A stretch of DNA of 64,000 nt, taken from contig JANWYN010000004.1 of NCBI GenBank assembly GCA_025055235.1, positions 1 to 64,000 of the forward strand, given 5' to 3'. The position numbers were made by a program, and so were the translations under genes. Below are positions 59,881 to 64,000 of the stretch, piece after piece. Position 1 is the stretch's first letter; the number at the start of each line of letters is the position of its first letter. The DNA is from Candidatus Roseilinea sp. Lineage in GTDB: Bacteria; Chloroflexota; Anaerolineae; J036; Brachytrichaceae. The notes beneath the pieces are model-generated. The model did not search any database. It was not told the origin of the DNA and was given only the letters and a program-made list of their open reading frames with translations.

Positions 59881-61341
59881 TCATGACGCAGCAGGAACGA
59901 CGGTCGGATAGCGCTTGGTGTAGTCGCTCATGCCCTCGGGCGCGATGTTCAGTAGGTCGGAGAAGCCATGGCGCACCAGCAGGCTGCACACCGCGCTTGC
60001 GCGCGTGCCGCTCTCACAGGTGACGACGATCTTTCGGTCGCGCGGCAGCGCATCTATGTAGTTGCGGATGTTGCCCAGCGAGATGAGACGGACATCCGTC
60101 TTGCCATTCGGGATGACGCCGTTGGCCCACTCGAACGGCTCACGCACGTCTAGGATCACTGCGTCGGCCGCTTGTGCGTGAGCGTGTAGGTCTTCCAGCG
60201 ATCCGACCGGCAAAGTCGCCGTGGGCAGCCCGGCCGCAGCCCAGGCTTGAACCGGCTCGCGGACGTAGCCCAGCACCGGATTGCGCTGCACAGATGCCTG
60301 CGATGACCACAATGCTGCGGCGGTCGCGGCGACGACAGGGACATCGCTGATGAAGATCAGCGGCTCGCCGGGCGCCGTGACGGCCGAGACGCGGTTGATC
60401 AGCTTGTCTTTGTGGTAGGTGACGTTGATGGCGCCGCGTGGATGGCCGGCGGCGAAGTCCATCTGTTTGCGTAGATCAATCAGCACGGCGCCGGTTTGCG
60501 TGGCTTCGTAGGCTTGCTGGATGGTCAGGGCCGGCGCACGCACGGCCGAGGCGACGCCCTGTTCGGTCAATGCTTCCGGCAAAGGTAGCGCGCCGCGGTT
60601 GGTGTTGCGATGCCGCAGCACCGCTTCGACGACGCGGCGAGGCGTCTCGCCCGCCAGGCGGGCGAACTCCTCTTTGGTGCGCGCCTGCAGCATCCAATTG
60701 AAGCGGCGCTCGAAGCCGATGGTGCTGGAGGTTTTGCCGCTCATGTTCTTGCCGCCGCACGCCGAGCCGCCGTAGTGGGCGGGGAAGATCTCGCAATCGT
60801 CCGGCAAGGCCAGCAACTTCTGCACGCTTTCGAACATCACATCGTTTCCGGTCATCGGCAAGTTCACCAGGTCGGTGCGGCCGACGTCGTTGACGAACAG
60901 GCAGTCGCCGGTGAGCACCATCCAGGGTCGCTCGGCGCGCGGGTTGTCGCTGATGGCATATGACATGTGCTCCGGCGTGTGGCCCGGCGTGTGAATCGCC
61001 GTGAGCGTGATGTTGCCGACTTGAATCTTGTCGCCGTCGTTGACGCGCACGTGGTCGAACAGCACCGTGGCGCTGGTCGCCTCGCCCTGAATGTCATCGC
61101 GGCTGGGCGCATAGATCGTCGCTCCGGTCAACGCTGCGATGGCGCGCCCGGTGGAGAAGTAATCGGCGTGAAAGTGGGTCTCGATGACCTTCGTGATCTT
61201 CAACCCCTTATCGGCCGCTGCCAGGATGTAGTCCTCGGCCGGAAGACTGGGATCCACGACTGCGGCTTCTCCCGTGGCCACGCAGCCGATGAGATAGGAC
61301 GCCGCAGAGAGCGGCTCATTGAGGAATTGTCGAAAAATCAT
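59881..61341 (-). CDS. MBL-fold hydrolase with two rhodanese domains (persulfide dioxygenase-like)
   Basis: 486 aa. The metallo-beta-lactamase domain (1-~235) has H56, H58, D60 and Y61 in THFHADYF, H121 in TPGHTPEH, D146 in LTGDCLF and H189 in PAHYGG, an ETHE1-like set. The first rhodanese domain (~265-375) has Ser/Asp (332-333) where the cysteine should be and is probably inactive. The second (~385-480) has the active cysteine C442 in VTCESGTRAS. Such fusions oxidise persulfide and handle the sulfite or sulfane product. Adjacent to the double-rhodanese gene (46 bases). Confidence 0.88.
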   Translation of the reverse strand: MIFRQFLNEPLSAASYLIGCVATGEAAVVDPSLPAEDYILAAADKGLKITKVIETHFHADYFSTGRAIAALTGATIYAPSRDDIQGEATSATVLFDHVRVNDGDKIQVGNITLTAIHTPGHTPEHMSYAISDNPRAERPWMVLTGDCLFVNDVGRTDLVNLPMTGNDVMFESVQKLLALPDDCEIFPAHYGGSACGGKNMSGKTSSTIGFERRFNWMLQARTKEEFARLAGETPRRVVEAVLRHRNTNRGALPLPEALTEQGVASAVRAPALTIQQAYEATQTGAVLIDLRKQMDFAAGHPRGAINVTYHKDKLINRVSAVTAPGEPLIFISDVPVVAATAAALWSSQASVQRNPVLGYVREPVQAWAAAGLPTATLPVGSLEDLHAHAQAADAVILDVREPFEWANGVIPNGKTDVRLISLGNIRNYIDALPRDRKIVVTCESGTRASAVCSLLVRHGFSDLLNIAPEGMSDYTKRYPTVVPAAS

Positions 61342-61387
61342 CGTTTGACTCCTTGTGAAATCAGTCTTGAGTGCACAGTGACTTTTA

Positions 61388-62119
61388 TCAGTTTGAGTTT
61401 GCTGGTTTAGATGGCGTCGGCTGCGAAAGGTTACGCCCGGCCTCCACAGGCAGCCCGGCGCGAATCCAGCTTCGCGTGCCGCCGATCACCCGGTAGATCT
61501 CCTTGAAGCCCTGATCCAACAGTTGAAGCGCTGCGCGCCGGCAGCGCACACCGGCAGCGCAGATGAGGACGAGGGGACGTTGGGGATCAAGCATATGGAG
61601 GTGCGCTTCGAGCCGGTCGAGGGGAATCGAGAGCGCCCCCGGCACGTGGCCTGCGGCGTAAGCTTCGGGGTCGCTCACATCCACCACCACCGGCGGCGGG
61701 CTAACTTGCATCATCGCGTAGAGCTGGGCAGGCGAGATGGCCTGCGACTCCCCGTTCGCGACAGGGAAGCCGGCCGCACGCCACGCTGCGATGCCTCCCG
61801 CCATGCATCCCGCGACCTGATAGTGCTCTTTCAGCAGGCAATGCAACAGGGGCACCAGCGCGGCGTTCGGCTCGGAGACGATGACAACCGGCAGAGACCG
61901 CGGAATCAGTTTGCGGAACGCTACAGCGTGTCCCGTGCCTTGAAGGAAGATGCTGGCCGGGATGTTGAGCGAGGCCGGGATGTGCGCTTTTAGAAAGGCG
62001 GCGCGCTCGCGCGCATCAACCGGCACATGCCCGTCTAGAATGTGCTGCATGACCTGCGGCGGCGTGAGCGGATGCGTGCCCAGATACTCGATGCGCGCGA
62101 GGATTTTGCGGCTCATCAT
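61388..62119 (-). CDS. Double rhodanese-like sulfurtransferase
   Basis: 243 aa. The N-terminal rhodanese-like half (~20-120) has Ser82 at the catalytic position (VIVSEPN) and is probably inactive. The C-terminal half (~130-232) has C187 in LICAAGVRCRR with a second cysteine C193 and ends SWIRAGLPVE. It would carry sulfane sulfur between the transporter, the MBL protein and cellular acceptors. Tandem ATGs at 62119 and 62116 are both possible starts. The gene is divergent from the SulP permease, 144 bases apart. Confidence 0.87.
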   Translation of the reverse strand: MMSRKILARIEYLGTHPLTPPQVMQHILDGHVPVDARERAAFLKAHIPASLNIPASIFLQGTGHAVAFRKLIPRSLPVVIVSEPNAALVPLLHCLLKEHYQVAGCMAGGIAAWRAAGFPVANGESQAISPAQLYAMMQVSPPPVVVDVSDPEAYAAGHVPGALSIPLDRLEAHLHMLDPQRPLVLICAAGVRCRRAALQLLDQGFKEIYRVIGGTRSWIRAGLPVEAGRNLSQPTPSKPANSN

Positions 62120-62263
62120 GTTGCTTCGTTCTTATCTGGGTTAGATGACCGGATCACCCCTGAAGTTACTTGCGATGGGGCAGCGCCGGCGTTGAACGAA
62201 GTCACACCATAGGTTCGCAGCCGATGTAACCAGAGACTATGTTGAATCATCTGAGTAGAAGAA

Positions 62264-64000
62264 ATGAGCGTCGTCACACGAGTTGCTCCTGAGCGTGAGT
62301 CGGCGTCCTCCCGGCCTCCGAGGCGGATGCCCGATAAACCATCCTTCGTCCAGAGATACGTGCCCATCCTGCGCTGGCTGCCGGCCTACCGTCGTGCCGA
62401 TCTGCCACAGGATCTGATCGCCGGCGTGATCACCGCAATCATGCTCGTGCCGCAGAGCATGGCGTATGCGCAACTCGGCGGCCTTCCTCCCCAGGTCGGC
62501 CTGTATGCAACGATCCTGCCGATCGCCGCCTACGCCATACTGGGAACGTCGGGGCAACTCGCGGTAGGACCGGCTGCGATCACGTCGCTGGCCGTGTTGG
62601 CCGGTGTGGGCGCGCTCGCCGCGCCGGGCACGCCGCGTTATCTGGAGCTGGTGCTGGCGCTCACCCTCATGGTCGGCATCATCAAGGTGGCGTTGGGCAT
62701 CTTCCGGCTGGGCACAGTGCTGAACTTCGTCTCGGCGCCGGTGCTCTCCGGTTTCATGTCGGCTGCGGCGCTCGTGATCATCGCAAGCCAGCTCAAACAC
62801 CTATTGGGCTTCAACGTGGCGGGCAAGGCGGTGCATGACCAGCTGTACGACGCCGTCACACACATTAACAAGACGAATCCCGTCACGCTGGCGATTGCGC
62901 TGACGAGCATCCTGATCCTAGTGCTGTTCAAGAGCCGCGCAGTCAAAGCGTCCTTGGGGAAGCTGGGTGTGCCGCCGAGGCTGCGCACGCTGATCGGCAG
63001 CCTGTCGCTGCTCCTGGTGCTCGTGCTGGGCACGCTGGTGACGGCGACCTTCCGGCTCGATGTGGCCGCCGGCGTGAAGACGGTGGGAGTGATTCCTGCC
63101 GGCCTACCACCGCTGGCACTGCCCAATTTCTCCTTGACCGACGCCGGCTTGCTCGCGCCCACGGCGCTGACCATCGTCTTCATCAGCGTCGTGGAATCTA
63201 TCTCGATTGCCAAAGCGCTCGCCAGTAAGCATCGCCAGCGGATTGATCCAGATCAGGAGTTAATCGGTCTTGGGGCAGCCAATCTGATGGCCAGCTTCAG
63301 CGGCGCCTATCCGGTTGCCGGCGGACTGGCGCGCTCGGTGGTGAACAACGAAGCCGGCGCAATGACCGGCTTAGCGTCGCTGGTGACGGCCGCCATGATG
63401 GCCGCGACGCTGGTCTTTCTCACACCGCTGTTCTATTACTTGCCCCAAGCGGTGCTGGCCTCTATCGTGGTCGTGGCCGTGGCCGGGTTGTTCGACCTGC
63501 GCGAGGCGCGGCGACTGTATCACCTGCAGCGAAGCGACTTTTTGACCTGGCTGGCAACATTCGCCGTCACGCTGGTCTTCAACATCGAGGTCGGCATCCT
63601 CGCCGGCATGGTGCTGTCGCTGCTGCTCTTCCTGTGGCACACCAGCCGCCCGAAAGTGGTCGAGATCGGCCGCATCCCCGGCACCTACATCTTCAAGAAT
63701 GTGGCGCATCACGATACGCAGACCTCGGAGTCGGTGGTCGCGCTGCGCGTGGATGAAAGCTTGTATTTCGCCAATGCGCGCTATCTCGAAGACCGCGTGC
63801 TCGAAGTAGTTGCCGCGCGCCCTGCGGTCCGCCATATGGTGTTGCACTGTTCGGCCATCAACAGCGTAGACACGACCGCCATCGAAACGCTCCAGTCGCT
63901 GCACGACGAGTTGCGTGACGCGGGCGTGGAGTTACATCTCGCTTCGCTGAAGGAGTGGGTGCTATCGCGGCTGGAACGGGCCGGCTTCGTCGCCGCCATC
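62264..64000 (+). CDS. SulP family anion permease with STAS domain (cut by the window end)
   Basis: At least 579 codons; no stop before the window edge. The signature LIAGVITAIMLVPQSMAYAQ and GLPPQVGLYATILP open the transport domain, with GTSGQLAVGPAAITSL, PVAGGLARSVVNNEAGAMTG and about eleven helices. Residues ~465-579 form the STAS domain (LRVDESLYFANARYLEDRVL). Substrate is likely sulfate or another small anion; context favours a sulfur oxyanion. ATG 62264 with AGTAGAAGAA upstream; ATG 62327 is an alternative. Confidence 0.9.
   Translation, partial: MSVVTRVAPERESASSRPPRRMPDKPSFVQRYVPILRWLPAYRRADLPQDLIAGVITAIMLVPQSMAYAQLGGLPPQVGLYATILPIAAYAILGTSGQLAVGPAAITSLAVLAGVGALAAPGTPRYLELVLALTLMVGIIKVALGIFRLGTVLNFVSAPVLSGFMSAAALVIIASQLKHLLGFNVAGKAVHDQLYDAVTHINKTNPVTLAIALTSILILVLFKSRAVKASLGKLGVPPRLRTLIGSLSLLLVLVLGTLVTATFRLDVAAGVKTVGVIPAGLPPLALPNFSLTDAGLLAPTALTIVFISVVESISIAKALASKHRQRIDPDQELIGLGAANLMASFSGAYPVAGGLARSVVNNEAGAMTGLASLVTAAMMAATLVFLTPLFYYLPQAVLASIVVVAVAGLFDLREARRLYHLQRSDFLTWLATFAVTLVFNIEVGILAGMVLSLLLFLWHTSRPKVVEIGRIPGTYIFKNVAHHDTQTSESVVALRVDESLYFANARYLEDRVLEVVAARPAVRHMVLHCSAINSVDTTAIETLQSLHDELRDAGVELHLASLKEWVLSRLERAGFVAAI

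Overview
The window is a dense, moderately GC-rich bacterial chromosome segment. The gene set (many GT-B glycosyltransferases, an ABC polysaccharide exporter, thrC-thrB, EF-P with an Asn loop tip, TTG and GTG starts, several GC-rich hairpin repeat families) fits a Chloroflexota (Anaerolineae/Thermofonsia-like) genome. That placement is an inference from general resemblance, not from a marker phylogeny. No rRNA, tRNA, CRISPR array, transposase or phage gene was found.

Bases 1-27792, all on the + strand, form a surface-polysaccharide locus: nine complete GT2/GT4 glycosyltransferases plus more after the gap, an O-antigen-ligase/polymerase-like membrane protein (6084-7523), a Wzm/Wzt ABC exporter pair (13223-15371) and a membrane-anchored Asp-box protein. 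A tightly coupled nucleotide-sugar block (17124-26584) contains a GSA-type aminotransferase, a glucose-1-phosphate cytidylyltransferase, a UXS-like SDR, a UDP-glucose-dehydrogenase-type enzyme, an RfbC-type epimerase, a SAF-domain oxidoreductase, a methyltransferase and a second nucleotidyltransferase. Three spots are broken: a methyltransferase with two compensating frameshifts (10061-10750), an OpgC-like acyltransferase with a stop and two frameshifts (15368-16603), and a carbohydrate-binding-like fragment behind it.

Bases 27820-28330 are a composite repeat with inverted ends. A second copy at 49381-49667 has its core in the opposite orientation. In both copies an outward-reading TATAAx at the end could serve the adjacent gene. 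Between them lie two multipass membrane proteins, another GT4, thrC-thrB, an orphan sugar-type ABC ATPase with a good sigma70 promoter and terminator, a methyltransferase, a truncated LigT pseudogene, a CPBP protease, a DHFR-like reductase, a lipoprotein divergent from an XRE/ATPase/TPR regulator, recN, a class III aminotransferase, a YbbR protein, proline dehydrogenase and efp.

Bases 50421-57740 (- strand) carry a GMC oxidoreductase with its small subunit, three tandem 146-162 bp repeats, manA, a secreted GH13 amylase, an RNA methyltransferase and an SH3-glycosidase-like protein. Bases 57883-64000 form a sulfur island: two YeeE/YedE half-transporters, an ECF sigma factor with an N-terminal CxxC, an MBL-rhodanese protein and a double-rhodanese protein on the - strand, divergent from a SulP permease that runs off the window. 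Heptanucleotide and other short repeats sit between and inside genes, and in one case supply a gene's C-terminus and stop codon.
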